NCBI RefSeq assembly: GCF_000143415.4 | Contig: NW_003314322.1 | Span: 9,035 to 40,228 of the forward strand | DNA length: 31,194 nucleotides | From: Selaginella moellendorffii | Lineage: Eukaryota; Streptophyta; Lycopodiopsida; Selaginellales; Selaginellaceae | Reading direction: 5' to 3' | Part shown: positions 1 to 9,465 of the stretch, one piece after another | Layout of the letters: every line of letters starts with the position of its first letter | Position numbering within the stretch: position 1 is the stretch's first letter | Notes under the pieces: generated by a model | What the model was told of the DNA's origin: nothing | Databases searched by the model: none | Seen by the model: only the letters and a program-made list of their open reading frames with translations | Translations under genes and position numbers: made by a program

Positions 1-469
1 CACAAAGAGGGGTATAAACTGGTGAAGTGCAATGATTTCCCTCCTCGGAAACGGTAGTGTGGTTGCTCTAGGATCTGACTGGCCTGTAAGCCTGTCAAAT
101 ACTTTTTCTTCGGCGTTACATGAATGGTTTGTCTCAGGTGGTAGCAGTGAATCCACTTGGAGGAATCCGCACAGCCATGGAGAGAACACTTCAGGCTGGA
201 GTCATCCCGAGGAAAGGATATCTGCATGGGACGTAGTGGCAGGGTAAGAGATAACAGATGAGAAACTGAAATGCAGTTTTTGTTTTTGGATTCACAGGTA
301 CACATCCTCGGCTGTGTATGCAGCTGCATTGGAGGATTTGGTTGGGTCGCTGACGCCAGGAAAGTTTGCTGACTTTGTGGTGTTGTCTGAGTCTCCTTTT
401 GGACAGGGCACGGGCATTTTTCCTCCAGTGGTTGTGTTCGTTGGTGGAAATTTTGCCTTCCCTTCTTAA
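1..469 (+). CDS. Amidohydrolase (LAF3/YtcJ-like) C-terminal part, cut by window edge
   Basis: Three short exons read as the end of a metal-dependent amidohydrolase of the plant LAF3 / bacterial YtcJ group. Exon a ends at 85 with SLLGNGSVVALGSDWP. Intron 86-137 (GTAAG..CAG) joins it to exon b (138-232), VVAVNPLGGIRTAMER, ending GYLHGT. Intron 233-297 leads to exon c (298-469), YTSSAVYAAALEDLVG, then SLTPGKFADFVVLSESPFG and a TAA stop at 467. GSDWPV is the family's metal-site motif near the C-terminus, and LTPGKFADFVVL is its usual closing strand. The first donor follows consensus; the second (GTAGTG) is weaker, with a GTAAGA nearby. A TGA at 23-25 means exon a must begin after it. All joins keep frame, so this could be the intact end of a real gene whose 5' part lies outside the window. 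Confidence 0.75.
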
Positions 470-507
470 GGCGTTATTCCATAATTATTTGGTCCTTTAA
501 ATATAGC

Positions 508-1080
508 ATATTTGCGAGAAGATTGGTGAGGAGAAAGCAGCCAGAATCATCAAGCAGCTGGTAAAGACCTTCAAAGAGATTTATTTGAGGGGCGTGGTTC
601 ACCAGAATCTCAAGCTCGACAACATTCTTTCCAAGCTAAACATGCATGACAAGTGGTGATCAGCACCTTTAGGAGATATCACAACAGCGAAGTACATGGC
701 AGCTGAGGTGGTGGAGAACAAGGATTGGAGCTCTACATGGCAGCCATCGAAATGTGGGGGCTAGGAGCAATTTTATACAAGACGCTGGGAAAGGGAGGAT
801 ACCAGCCAATGGAAGCATTTGATCTCGTGTGACAGGGGGCGACCTCTGTTTCGGATCCACGGCCAACATCTTAGAAAAGGAGATCCTCCACTGCAAACAA
901 GCAAGGACCAATCAGGTTCAGGTTCGATCAGGTTCTGCAACACCCATGGATTTGTCAAAAATTGCAGCATTAAGACCGACAAGCTGTGAAGGAGTGGTGT
1001 GAAAAGGAGTGCTCCCGGCCTTGAGAACAACTTGGGCATGAAGAAAGTTCGAGTGGCTTAAAAGTATATGGCCAGCAGTA
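508..1080 (+). pseudogene. Broken protein kinase (calcium-dependent/Ser-Thr kinase-like)
   Basis: Kinase subdomains appear in order but in changing frames. At 518-650 is EEKAARIIKQLVKTFKEIYL, then RGVVHQNLKLDNIL, the catalytic loop with HRD changed to HQN and K and N kept in the DLKxxN pattern. At about 670-710 is a GTAKYMAAEVVE-like activation segment end (subdomain VIII). At 735-825 is MWGLGAILYKTLGKGGYQPM (subdomain IX). At 927-955 is FDQVLQHPWI (subdomain XI). The VLQHPWI ending and the following basic stretch (LENNLGMKKVRVA) resemble calcium-dependent kinases, but the subtype is uncertain. Stops and frameshifts break the reading repeatedly and the catalytic Asp position is altered, so it cannot be active. 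The section expected between subdomains IX and XI is readable only on the minus strand (see findings). Confidence 0.65.
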
Positions 1081-1328
1081 AGTTCCTATTTCCTTTTCAC
1101 CAGTACTAACTTCATTTGCTTGCGTTTTTCTTTTTTGTATTCTCCGGACATCAACATCTCTTATGTCTATGGCTGGAAAACATTTTCAGTGGCTGCCGAG
1201 AACAACTGCAGAATGAAAACAAGTTGGAACGAAAAGGAAAACGAGGGAGTTGAAATGTAAAGAAAGAATTGTAAAACGTTTATTGATATATAAATAAAGA
1301 TCAAAGTTGAATCGAGATCTTTCACTAA
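1081..1328. other. Non-coding spacer, possible kinase intron and 3' remnant
   Basis: An intron-like GTAAGTTCC start lies at 1079 after the kinase remnant, followed by T-rich sequence and a purine-rich tail. No coding frame or RNA gene was recognised. Confidence 0.4.
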
Positions 1329-4012
1329 TCATCCAATATATTAAACGAAAGAGCCTCATTGATCATTGCAGTAGGTGGCTCTAATGTTGTATATATATAT
1401 ATAAAATTATGGAAGTTTCAAACAAAATAATGTAAAATATGCAGCTTATTCACAATGAAATATTTTAGATACTGCTCAAGCAACAGAGATAAAAATCAGA
1501 AAACAAACACAATTCTAAATGCAATGAGCAACTAATGGGTGGTCTTGATAAATTATTAAAAGAGATAAATCCCTATGCTAATGCATTCACAATATTGTAA
1601 GAAATAGAGAATGAAGTGTTAAAATTAACAAATTTTCAAAGAGGCATAAGTGATATTGTAATACATATAAAAGGCAATTAGACAACTGATCCAAGATAAT
1701 ATAATGCACTAGGTTCAAATGATTTTAAACATTTAGTTGAACAAAGATGGTATTCATTGATGAATTTTTTTATTATGTCTACTATGTACGATATATTTAA
1801 AACAAAAAATATGTTCAATATGTTTAAACATGTATTATCAAATCAATCATATACTCTTTCTTCTATAGAATAAAAACTTTATAGAACAAAGAGTATCTGA
1901 TTAATTCAATGCTACATTATTAAAATTAAACATAATTTTTTTTACAAAGATGGTATATAGTACACACAATAAAAGATATACTATAAAGTTAAAAGTAAAT
2001 AAAGTAGTGACTATAGAAATGATATATTTTATAACTTAAAATAGAAGAGTTGAATAGCTCCAGCTATTATATCTTGTAAATAAGTTAAAAATTTATCATA
2101 ATCTTATGATTTTTAACTTTATGATATTGCACAAATATGAGACTATATCTGAGCTAATAGACAACTCAATATGAGTAGATTCATTGATGAATGTGTAATA
2201 AGTCTGTTATTTACACTAATAATTTGTGCATTGATACATGGAAAACAGATACATAAAATATCATTGAGACAATATTAGACACAATACAAAAGGCTACCAT
2301 CTTAAAAAATGTGATTCATCACCACTTAAAATTTTAATTTTAATAAAGCAATCAATGGACCATTTTTTTATTTTCTGATATGTTATGGTTTTAGGAACAA
2401 AAAAATATTATGAATCATCAATACCATAATATCAGGATAAAAACATAACTTTCATTGAAAGATTTTAGCCTCAATGTAAATTTATATAAAAATAAATTAA
2501 ACATAAAGGTAATAATCTTAATTCATTTTAGCATTCTCTCTATATAAAAACATATACACAAAGAATCTTAATGATATAAAATATAATACCTTAACCTTTA
2601 GATAGTACTTCTAAAAAGCATAAATGTAAATATTATGAAGGGAGAGGATATCAAATACAAATATGGAAAAAATAATTCTAAAAAAACTATATTGTAATTT
2701 TAAGGAATCTCTTTAAATAAATTTTAAAAATTACTAAATATAATAAAAGAAAAAATAAAGTATCTAAATTAGAATATAAAAAAAGTAATTTCTATAAAAA
2801 TATGATATTTTCTAATTTAAAATAGAGGAGTTAATAGTTCTAGATATTTGTTGTGTAAAATATTTTCTTATTAGTAAACTTATGGTTGGCTAAGATGTAG
2901 TCTAAGATTTATATAATATCATAAATTTTCTACCACTTTATCCTACATTGCATTTATACATGAAAAACATAATAAGGTATAAATATGACTGAGACAACAT
3001 TAGTACATGGACCATATACAGAATTTTAATTATATGATATTAAACCTATCTATATACCATTCATGAATTTTCTGATATATTATAGCTCTAGCATAAAGAA
3101 AAGATTATATATCATCAAACCCTACTCTACCCCAGTATAGAGTAAAAAATTACCATTCATTTATCATCATAAAGTTTCAGCATTCATAACAGTGTTATAA
3201 AGACTTAATTTTAAATATGAAAACATGAATATAAATAAATAATAATATTATTGCAGATTTATAAAAATAAATACAGAAATAATGTTTATGATATATAATA
3301 GAATACTTTCTATTTTAAATATTACTCTCAAAATACATGAATATAAATATTAGGTAAAAAGGGAATATCAATGATAAATACGTAAAATATTAAAAGTTTT
3401 TAAAAGAAAATATAACACATAAAGCTAACGTCTTTCACTTATAATTTTGCAATTCAAAAACTTTCAGTCTAAAATGCTGAAAAGAGAAACTCCATAACAA
3501 TGTTTATATTTTTTAAATTTAAAAGATGTATGCACTTTAAGTGAGTTTTTTAATATATATTAAATATATTTTTAACATCATTATAAATGAGTGTACCTAT
3601 GTAATACATACTTTATTAAGAGGAAAAATTATATAGTTTAATAAATCATCAAATAATAAGATTTTTATCAATTATATAGAGATTTCAAATAAAAGAAAAT
3701 ATTAGTTAATAAAAAATGACTCATCTGGCCATGGGATCCCACAGTGAGAAATTCGATTTATAGAATATCCAAGACTTCAGTCAGCAATCAGAATTTTAAA
3801 TATAATATAATGTACTGAGTTATATTTATTATGTTATGATGTTTGTTGGTGATGGAGTCAATTGTAGAAGATATTCTTAATATGTTTTGTTTAACTATAT
3901 ATCTTATAATTATGATTATCTTAAAAATTACAAATACGCTTACAACTCTTTGAAATTATTAAAATATCAGAAATAAACACAATGCTCCCAGCGTAGCTGG
4001 GACTTTTGCTAT
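1329..4012 (+). mobile_element. AT-rich non-autonomous Helitron-like element
   Basis: The left end at 1329 reads A|TC, followed within 30 bp by ATTAAACGAAAGAGCC, matching the 5' signature at 30756 and 31132. The right end has the perfect stem-loop CCCAGC-GTA-GCTGGG (3987-4001), seven bases, then CTA at 4009-4011, where other copies have CTAG. Helitrons insert between A and T, begin TC and end CTRR about 10 nt after a short hairpin, so the whole fits. The interior is strongly AT-rich with no usable reading frame. Its right part (about 1890-4010) is clearly homologous to 27030-28200. No Rep/helicase was found, so it depends on an autonomous relative. Pairing of these two ends as one element is inferred; nested insertions are possible. 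Confidence 0.6.
3987..4012 (+). repeat. Helitron 3' terminal hairpin (GTA-loop subtype), CTAG eroded
   Basis: The stem CCCAGC/GCTGGG is intact with loop GTA. After ACTTTTG the expected CTAG-T is replaced by CTATTTAAA, which runs directly into the 5' signature of the next element, so the terminus and the following element start overlap. Confidence 0.75.
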
Positions 4013-4221
4013 TTAAAATGTGCTATTGGCATATGGCATCTGGCGTCTTTTATTCCATTTTTAGAATATTATTTCTGAATATACTTATAATCTAACGGTT
4101 CAAATTCAAAAACTTCAAATAGATGGCATAGATCAAGTGCCAAAGGGGTGGCAACTCTTCAATTTTTTAATGACGATCCAAATCAACAGAAAAAATTTAG
4201 GGTGATTGGGCAGATTGTGAG

Positions 4222-4256
<35 letters not shown>

Positions 4257-4262
4257 TGTGTG
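4222..4262. repeat. (CT)n(GT)n microsatellite
   Basis: About nine CT units followed by about eleven GT units. It sits in the 5' part of the element at the same place as the much longer tract at 23623-23700. Confidence 0.95.
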
Positions 4263-4333
4263 CTGAAATTTTCTATTTGCTGCGTTTGATTGGACTGGCT
4301 GGGGACTGACGAGCCGGCTGTGCAAAAAAAGTG

Positions 4334-4849
4334 GCCGTGACAAAGATGGTCTTCCCAATCCTTACGAGCACCAGTCCCAAGTGAGTGTTCTATTCATTGT
4401 CGTCTAGAAAAAAAAATTGAGTTTTTTCTGTTGTTCTTGCTTGTTTGATTTCTCTGATTAGAGCTCACAGGTGGATTTGCTGCTGAGCTTTTGCCAGCAA
4501 CTAAAATTCTCATCGGTCGTGCTTGTTGGTCACGACGATGGTGAATTGCTCCCTCTTATGGCAGCTGCCAAGATCTTGAAATCTCTAAGCTCAACACAGG
4601 TAAGCTCCAAGCCACTATAGTTGGATCATCTCATGGATTTTCATTTCTGTGATGAAGGTGGTGATCGAAGGTGTGGTTTTGATCGTGGTGAGCTCCTCCA
4701 GAGAGGTGATATCACCATTTGCTCGAGTTTTGCTCCACACTTCTTTGGGACGGCACATACTCCGGCCATTGCTGTGCCCGGAGATGGCAAGTTGCCATGC
4801 CTGGCACAATGCTTCCAAGCTCACCTCCAAAATGATGGAACTTTACAAG
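4334..4849 (+). pseudogene. Alpha/beta-hydrolase fragment, copy 1
   Basis: Three exons of a plant alpha/beta-hydrolase are present. The first keeps only GRDKDGLPNPYEHQSQ (to 4380). The second (4471-4599, 43 codons) has LLLSFCQQLKFSSVVLVGHD, including GHDDGE, the nucleophile elbow; the second copy has GHDDGG, the form I recall for this plant family, in which Asp takes the usual Ser place. The third (4658-4849, 64 codons) has SSSREVISPFARVLLHTSLG, then RHILRPLL and HNASKLTSKMMELYK. All introns are GT-AG. In this copy exons 2 and 3 are free of stops, unlike copy 2, but the N-terminal HGF/WPGWG portion is missing and GGLLAL has become GELLPL. The last exon splices toward an SDR exon rather than the hydrolase C-terminus, so no functional hydrolase can be made. 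Confidence 0.75.
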
Positions 4850-4923
4850 GTATGAGGAAAAATTCGAACTTGATCAAAAGAAATCCATGATTTTCCGTGT
4901 ATACATACGTATCTTATGTCTAG

Positions 4924-5330
4924 GCCATTTTCTTCTCACAAACTTGCTACTGGACAAATGAAGGAGACCGCTAAGAAAAGTGTTTGTCAATCTCTCCTCC
5001 GTCGCACATATCGCCTCTTACAGCGGTGGAATCCAGTTCTCACACCTTAATGACTAAACCTGGTACGCCAAACAACTCTCTTTTCTCGTGAGCTTACATT
5101 CTTCCTTTTTTCTTCCAAAAGGTACTCCGACACTAGAGCATACAGTCAATCCAAGCTTGCAAACTTTTTCCAAAGAATTGGCAATAAGATTCAAGGTATT
5201 CGTCTAATGCTTTGAAATCTCTCCCACCTTTCACTTTTGCCAATGCTTTCTCTTTCGCTGATTAGGCCCAAGGAGTTGACATCACAGCCAATGCTGTTCA
5301 TCTAGAGTTTATAATGACACCTTTGATGTG
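4924..5330 (+). pseudogene. Short-chain dehydrogenase (TIC32/WWOX-like) fragment, copy 1
   Basis: Exons at 4924-5062, 5122-5195 and 5266-5330 parallel those of the copy at 25496-26262. They read GHFLLTNLLLDK, NLSSVAHIASYSGGIQFSHL, YSDTRAYSQSKLAN and GVDITANAVHLEFIMTPLM. YSQSK is the catalytic YxxxK motif of SDR enzymes, and HFLLTNLLL is the helix before the catalytic Ser strand. Lesions private to this copy are a stop just after HLND (Lys codon changed to TAA) and a five-base deletion in the YSQSK exon. The GVEGRIVN-type strand before NLSS is missing and out of frame, as in the other copy. The Rossmann TGxxxGIG segment is absent. Homology to the second copy stops near 5332, so the last exons are missing here; a related last exon lies inverted at 8366-8548. 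Confidence 0.75.
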
Positions 5331-5634
5331 GTACAAGAACATTGAAGAGTAAATATGATAAAAGGTGGGCTTAATTTAGCAACTTATGAGAACTATTTAA
5401 GTTTGTTGCTTTGTTGTTCTAGGTAGAGATGGCTAGGGCTAAGCGGACAATCAGGAGGACTCCACCACAGTACCTTTTTTTTAACAAACGAATCACAAAT
5501 GTTCGGGTTCGCTCAATTTAAGCAGCTGGAGGTGAAAACCACAAGCTCTCAACACTGCCATTAGGTACTTGTTGACCTGACTGTAGACCTGAAGCCCCGC
5601 CTGGGACAAGCTCTGTAATGAGTGGAAAGTAAGC
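5331..5634. other. Unassigned sequence inside Helitron copy 1
   Basis: Sequence unrelated to the second hydrolase/SDR copy. No confident frame or RNA gene. Its minus strand may continue the fragment at 5635-5823. Confidence 0.3.
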
Positions 5635-5823
5635 TCAATACGTTATAGCAGCAGCTCTCATATACCAGCCAGCTGTAGCACACATGCAGCCAATAGCAAG
5701 CACGCCAAACAACTCCACGAAAATGATTTCTTTGATCCAATCAGGTGACCACCAACAAGGGAAAGAGAAACTGCAAAACAAAGAAAAGGAGATAGGCAAT
5801 AAAAACACACAGCAGACAGACAC
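5460..5823 (-). pseudogene. Unidentified gene fragment with hydrophobic segment
   Basis: On the minus strand a TTTTGCAG acceptor is followed by WWSPDWIKEIIFVELFGVLA and IGCMCATAGWYM, a plausible membrane helix, then a TGA. A second frame downstream reads ELTFHSLQSLSQAGLQVYSQ then VNKYLMAVLRACGFHLQLLK, which also looks protein-like. The frame change and stop suggest a decayed exon or two joined exons. I do not recognise the family. It lies between the SDR fragment and the ALDH fragment in the same Helitron, so capture is the likely origin. Confidence 0.3.
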
Positions 5824-6790
5824 ACCTTCATTTAGGTACTATACTTTCCCTTTCCCTTTTTCACTATGCTGTTGCAAAATTGAGATAACAAGAGCTCAGC
5901 TCAATCACTAAGAGCTTAACTGATGGATGAAAGCTGACTCACCCTTGTTTTACATGTACACTGTAGTGCCGATTTTGTTTTGTTGTGTGGATCAACTGCT
6001 AAGGCGTTCTTAAGGGGGCAGAGGATGATTATTCAGTGAGCGTGAGACAGATGAGCAAGAAAAACGCAAGCGCCTTCACAAGCATTGGATCCAAGAGCAG
6101 ACACACCAAAAAAATATTCTCTGGCATTTACATTATCTGGAGATGAGGTCAGACACACACCTACAGCTTACCTCCTGCATTTGCAAAAGCCCCATTGGAA
6201 ATGGCGACAAGAAATGTGTCAAATAGCACAAGAGAACTATACAGCTAACTTCCAAAACACTCATTCATTCATATGTAGGCCTTTGATTTTCAGGTAAATT
6301 GGAAATAGATGTTTTGAAAAATGAGAGATGAAAACAAGAATAGAAAGAAAGAAAGAAAGAAAAAACAAACCAAGTTTTGAAAAGCTGTGTCTTTAAAGCT
6401 TCCACTCCTTTTAAAGAAATACACACTCAAATATATCAAAACATTCTCCCAATTTTACAAAACACTTCAAAAACTTAACTGCCACCTTTTGCAAGCATTA
6501 TATATGAAAAAAAGATCCTTGTTACAACCACGAAACTCCTGTGCCATCTGCAAGGCAGTGCTTAGATCCCAGTACATTCGACAAGCTCCCAGCAGACTCT
6601 CTCACTCCTCTTGCCCAGCATCCCCTTGGAATCCTTCAGCTTCCCGGCCCTTGCAAACACATGCTGCTGAAGCAACCTGCAGTGAGATTCAAGCCATGGT
6701 TGCAGACTCCAAGTACTGCCACACGTTCACGAAAGTGATCTCCTCCTATTTCAAGGCCATGGCATGGAAGAGCCATGGGAACGTTGCCTA
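5824..6790. other. Unassigned stretch inside Helitron copy 1
   Basis: A frame of 139 codons is open on plus at 6387-6806, but its composition and Lys/Ser-rich start look random. On the minus strand a weak coding-like run, FARAGKLKDSKGMLGKRSER, lies near 6570-6660 and could belong to a captured exon upstream or downstream of the ALDH end. A short GAAA repeat lies near 6343-6362. Nothing is assigned. Confidence 0.3.
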
Positions 6791-6799
6791 CATTGCACA

Positions 6800-7070
6800 T
6801 GACTAAAACTTTGGTTTCAAGCATGTCATCCATCACGTACTTGACACCCTCTCGTTGGATTCCAGAGTCTTTGATCCCACCGTATGGCTGGCTATCAACG
6901 CGCATGCTTGGCGAATCGTTGAGGCAAACTCCTCCAGCCTGTGAGGATCAAGTAATCATCAAACAATCGATCAATACTTTCTATATCTCAAACGCAAAGC
7001 TACCTCTATGTTCTCAAACGCATAGAAGGCCTTGTTTAGATCATGCATAAAGACGCTGGCCTGGAGACTA
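6800..7070 (-). pseudogene. Aldehyde dehydrogenase C-terminal exons (ALDH21-like)
   Basis: Two exons on the minus strand join cleanly. Exon a (7070-7004) reads LQASVFMHDLNKAFYAFENI and ends in Glu. A GT-AG intron (7003-6939) follows. Exon b starts at 6938 with AGGVCLNDSPSMRVDSQPYG, then GIKDSGIQREGVKYVMDDML and ETKVLVM. This is the closing segment of the ALDH fold: the NDSPxxRVDSxPYGGxKDSGxxREG motif contributes to the active-site floor and the oligomerisation region. The wording most resembles ALDH21, known to me from mosses and lycophytes, although the wider ALDH superfamily shares it. After VLVM no normal stop follows; the frame runs on into unrelated residues. The catalytic Cys and Glu exons are absent. 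It is antisense to the enclosing Helitron. Confidence 0.75.
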
Positions 7071-7075
7071 AAAAA

Positions 7076-7857
7076 AGAATAATATTTTAGTTTGGGAAAA
7101 TTATAATTTTTATTGCATATTGAGCTAAATTGTTTTTAATTGAACTGTCATGACACCTGTAACTTTCATAGTTTACTAAAGAATAATACAATTTCTATAA
7201 TATGTCTGGTTTTACATTTAAAAATATACATAAGTATAAGTCTACTTACAATATCAACATGTTCCCAACTTCTTGAAATATATGTATAAATTTTTTTTCA
7301 TAAAACAAATCAAATGATATTCCTAGAGGTGTGCACTCGAAACTCTTGGACAAGGTATATTATTTAAAATTATTATTTCTTAACTGCAAAGGATGTAGAT
7401 AGTGGGAATAAAATTTAAATGTTATCGATGGGTTTTACAAGATGACAAAAAGTATTGAGAAGTAAATTCGATTATTATAAAATAGATAAATTAGAGTATA
7501 AATTTTTTAATTTAAAAACCAGATAAAGGAGTATTTGATGCAAAAAATAAATAAAACAGTGCTATTATTTTTTAAATATAAATTACCAATTATATAAATA
7601 ACTATTTTAAATTTTAAATTTGGAGAAATTGTTGATGATATAAATATCAAAAATATGTACATACTTGAAGAAATTTAAAAAACATCATTTGTTTTGGAGG
7701 ATTTTTATTTGTACATCTAATTTTATAAATCATATTGAGTCTACAAGAGAAGAGTTTTCTACAATATTCATCTTAAAATTAATATAAATCATAGTTGTAA
7801 ATACTTCTTTGATAAATGTTTTTATGTTTTAAGATTAATAGTAGTAAAATTAAGATA
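7076..7857. repeat. AT-rich Helitron filler, related to blocks at 26.8 and 28.9 kb
   Basis: There is no coding potential. 7085-7260 matches 26800-26955 in inverted orientation (shared TTCTTTAGTAAACTAT and TTTAGCTCAATATGCAAT on the other strand). 7500-7800 matches about 28900-29200 directly (shared AAAATTAATATAA near the end). These are diverged copies of the same internal element sequence. Confidence 0.6.
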
Positions 7858-7983
7858 AAATAAAAATAAACATGCCTAGAGAAAGCAAAAAAAGAAATAG
7901 ATTGAACAATTATAATTACAAGTACATTTTTTCAAATTGAAAATATTCTCTACTACTCTAAGCAGAGCTGGGATCCTTGCTGA
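7858..7983 (+). repeat. Helitron 3' end, subfamily a, decayed hairpin
   Basis: About 125 bp nearly identical to 30627-30752. The hairpin left arm has decayed (TAAGCA instead of CCCAGC) while GCTGGGATCC is kept. CTAG is read here as CTGA at 7980-7983. Confidence 0.8.
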
Positions 7984-8282
7984 CTAATTAGTTCTATAAT
8001 GACTAGGTCGTCTATATAGAATGACTGTATATAAAGACAACAGGCCATTCTATACCAAAAATCCCTTTACCATGCCATTCCATTAACTGCTCTTACCTCT
8101 GGAATGCCCAAATAATGTACCAAATTGAGGAATATGATTAAGCCACCTCTTCATGTGTTGAATAATTCTTTTAAGCTTTGAGTCCAAGCTTGTATTATTC
8201 TATTCCAGTAAACCATTGAAGAAATAGTGTTTGGTTGCAATCACTACGTAAAAACTAAATAAACTAAGTGCTTGTTACATAT
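7984..8282. other. Unassigned spacer between Helitron ends
   Basis: AT-rich, no coding frame and no recognised RNA gene. It should contain the body of whatever short element ends at 8364. Confidence 0.3.
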
Positions 8283-8364
8283 TGAACTTAAGCCAGTTTT
8301 AATAAATTATTCTCTTTTTAGAATTAGCATCTAACTATCCAAGTGGAGCTGGGTTCCCTGCTAG
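8283..8364 (+). repeat. Helitron 3' end, subfamily b
   Basis: The sequence TTAGAATTAGCATCTAAC plus a hairpin (CCAAGT-GGA-GCTGGG, left arm decayed), TTCCCTG and CTAG at 8361-8364 followed by T. The same 80 bp terminates the element at 31052-31128, where the hairpin is intact. Confidence 0.85.
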
Positions 8365-8365
8365 T

Positions 8366-8645
8366 CATCATCCTTCTATATTTAAAAGAGTAAGGGAGAA
8401 GGTCCTGGGAGAAGGTCCATAGCTTGTGAGCGAGCTCAGGATCTCTGCCATAAGCGCTACAGCTGGATTTGTTGGAATCCACGAAGTATTGCCCAGTGAC
8501 GTCCTTGAGGCTTGGATGTAAAGCCGTGTAGCATGTTGTAGCAGCGTCCTGAGAGATCAATCACGTAGTAGCCACGAAAAACTTCCAGATAATTGGGAGA
8601 ATTCTTCTTACCTGTGGCATATTTTTCCAAAGGAAGTGGAGTTGC
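8366..8645 (-). pseudogene. SDR (TIC32/WWOX-like) terminal exons, inverted copy
   Basis: On the minus strand, 8548-8366 reads AATTCYTALHPSLKDVTGQY, then FVDSNKSSCSAYGRDPELAH and KLWTFSQDLL, the C-terminal part of a TIC32-like SDR. It matches the last exon of the plus-strand copy at 26089-26262, including the upstream intron (AAGAATTCTCCCAATTATCT) and the preceding short exon (about 8613-8645). The gene's own ending DKHSPS is replaced by sequence reaching the Helitron 3' terminus at 8364. A 14-bp tandem repeat (GGGAGAAGGTCCT-like) duplicates the codons before the junction. Gene and Helitron end face each other, so either the Helitron inserted into the SDR copy or the junction arose by rearrangement. 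Confidence 0.75.
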
Positions 8646-9225
8646 ACAATATGTGCAATGCAAGGTGTTAGAGACACTTAGGCAATTGACTTCAAGGAGT
8701 TAAAAGTAAAAGTTCCAAAGTGCAAAGGTTATATAGATGGAAATTAAGACTACTCGAGAAGGAGTCATGGGATTGAGATAGAGACGGTGTCTCTAACAGG
8801 AGACACCACAGGAGCTTCCACTTTCGCCAAATTGGAGCAATTGAGAATCCATCATTAGAAACACCTTGCTTTTCCCACAAATCGTTAGACCTTAACACAT
8901 TAGTGTTCTTAGCCTAACTTTGCCTTTTGGATTCTTTCTTATGGTTTCCATGGCTCTTTTCTTAGCCATTAGTCTTTTGCTCCTATCTTTTGATAGTTGC
9001 ACTCAACAACATAGGATTGTTACTTCCATTCTCAAGGTATCCTTTTGGTTCTATAGCAAAGACTTTGCTTGCCAAGTCTAGAGGGTGTTTACCCCTAGTG
9101 TGTTTCTTTAGCATTTTCTGCTATGGGGATTTTTTCTTTTTTAATTACAGAAGTTTTGAAACTCTTACAGAATAGTCTGGATGTGGCCTAAAGAAGAAAT
9201 TTTGTATGAAGGAAAGTTTGTATGA
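8646..9225. other. Unassigned region
   Basis: A 68-codon minus frame (8898-8692) and a 61-codon plus frame (8990-9175) are open, but neither shows a recognisable motif or splice-supported continuation. No repeat terminus was seen. Confidence 0.3.
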
Positions 9226-9465
9226 AATTGGAAATGTCTATCTTCACTTTCTCAAGCACATCATGGACTTTTCTTTAGGAAATCATCAGCCACATAATGA
9301 CATGAGCCGTTGAGTCATGACCAGCATTCATGTACATGTTGAGCATGTCTATGATATGAGCGTCTTCCAGCACCTCTTTTTTGTCATCCGGCTGATCCAT
9401 GAGCAACGAAAGAATGCTTGTTTCCTGCGGCTTTCCAGAAGCGTTGGTTGATCACGTCCTGGATA
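9226..9465 (-). pseudogene. Cytochrome P450 I-helix fragment (CYP88/KAO-like)
   Basis: Minus-strand reading gives IQDVINQRFWKAAGNKHS near 9460-9410, then in another frame MDQPDDKKEVLEDAHIIDML and NMYMNAGHDSTAHVIMWLMI (about 9400-9280), a stop, and RKVHDVLEKVKIDIS. AGHDST is the P450 I-helix oxygen-binding motif (A/G-G-x-D/E-T/S). The setting, with an IIDMLxMYxNAGHxSxxHxxMW pattern, resembles ent-kaurenoic acid oxidase (CYP88A), a gibberellin-pathway enzyme. Only about 70 residues of a normal 490 are present, with a frameshift before the helix and a stop after it. The haem-binding Cys loop was not found nearby, so this is a gene scrap. Confidence 0.7.

Larger units (their letters stand above)
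4010..7983 (+). mobile_element. Helitron-like element carrying captured gene exons (copy 1)
   Basis: The 5' part (4010-4210: TATTTAAAATGTGC, TTGGCATATGGCAT, ATCTAACGGTTC) is almost identical to 23412-23600 and more distantly matches 30756-30860, identifying a shared element start. The 3' part (7858-7983) is about 125 bp nearly identical to 30627-30752 and ends in a decayed hairpin followed by CTGA, which fits CTRR. Between them lie hydrolase and SDR exons in plus orientation (4334-5330), a membrane-protein-like stretch and an ALDH end in minus orientation (5635-7070), and AT-rich filler (7076-7860). Gene capture of this kind is typical of plant Helitrons. Pairing of the two ends is inferred from their spacing and lack of intervening termini. 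Confidence 0.55.

Noticed and set aside
1329-4012. Organellar DNA insertion suggested by high AT content
   Set aside because: No plastid or mitochondrial gene, tRNA or rRNA sequence recognised; Helitron ends explain the block.
6387-6806. 139-codon plus-strand frame
   Set aside because: Its right part lies antisense to the sequence flanking the well-supported ALDH exon; no motif.
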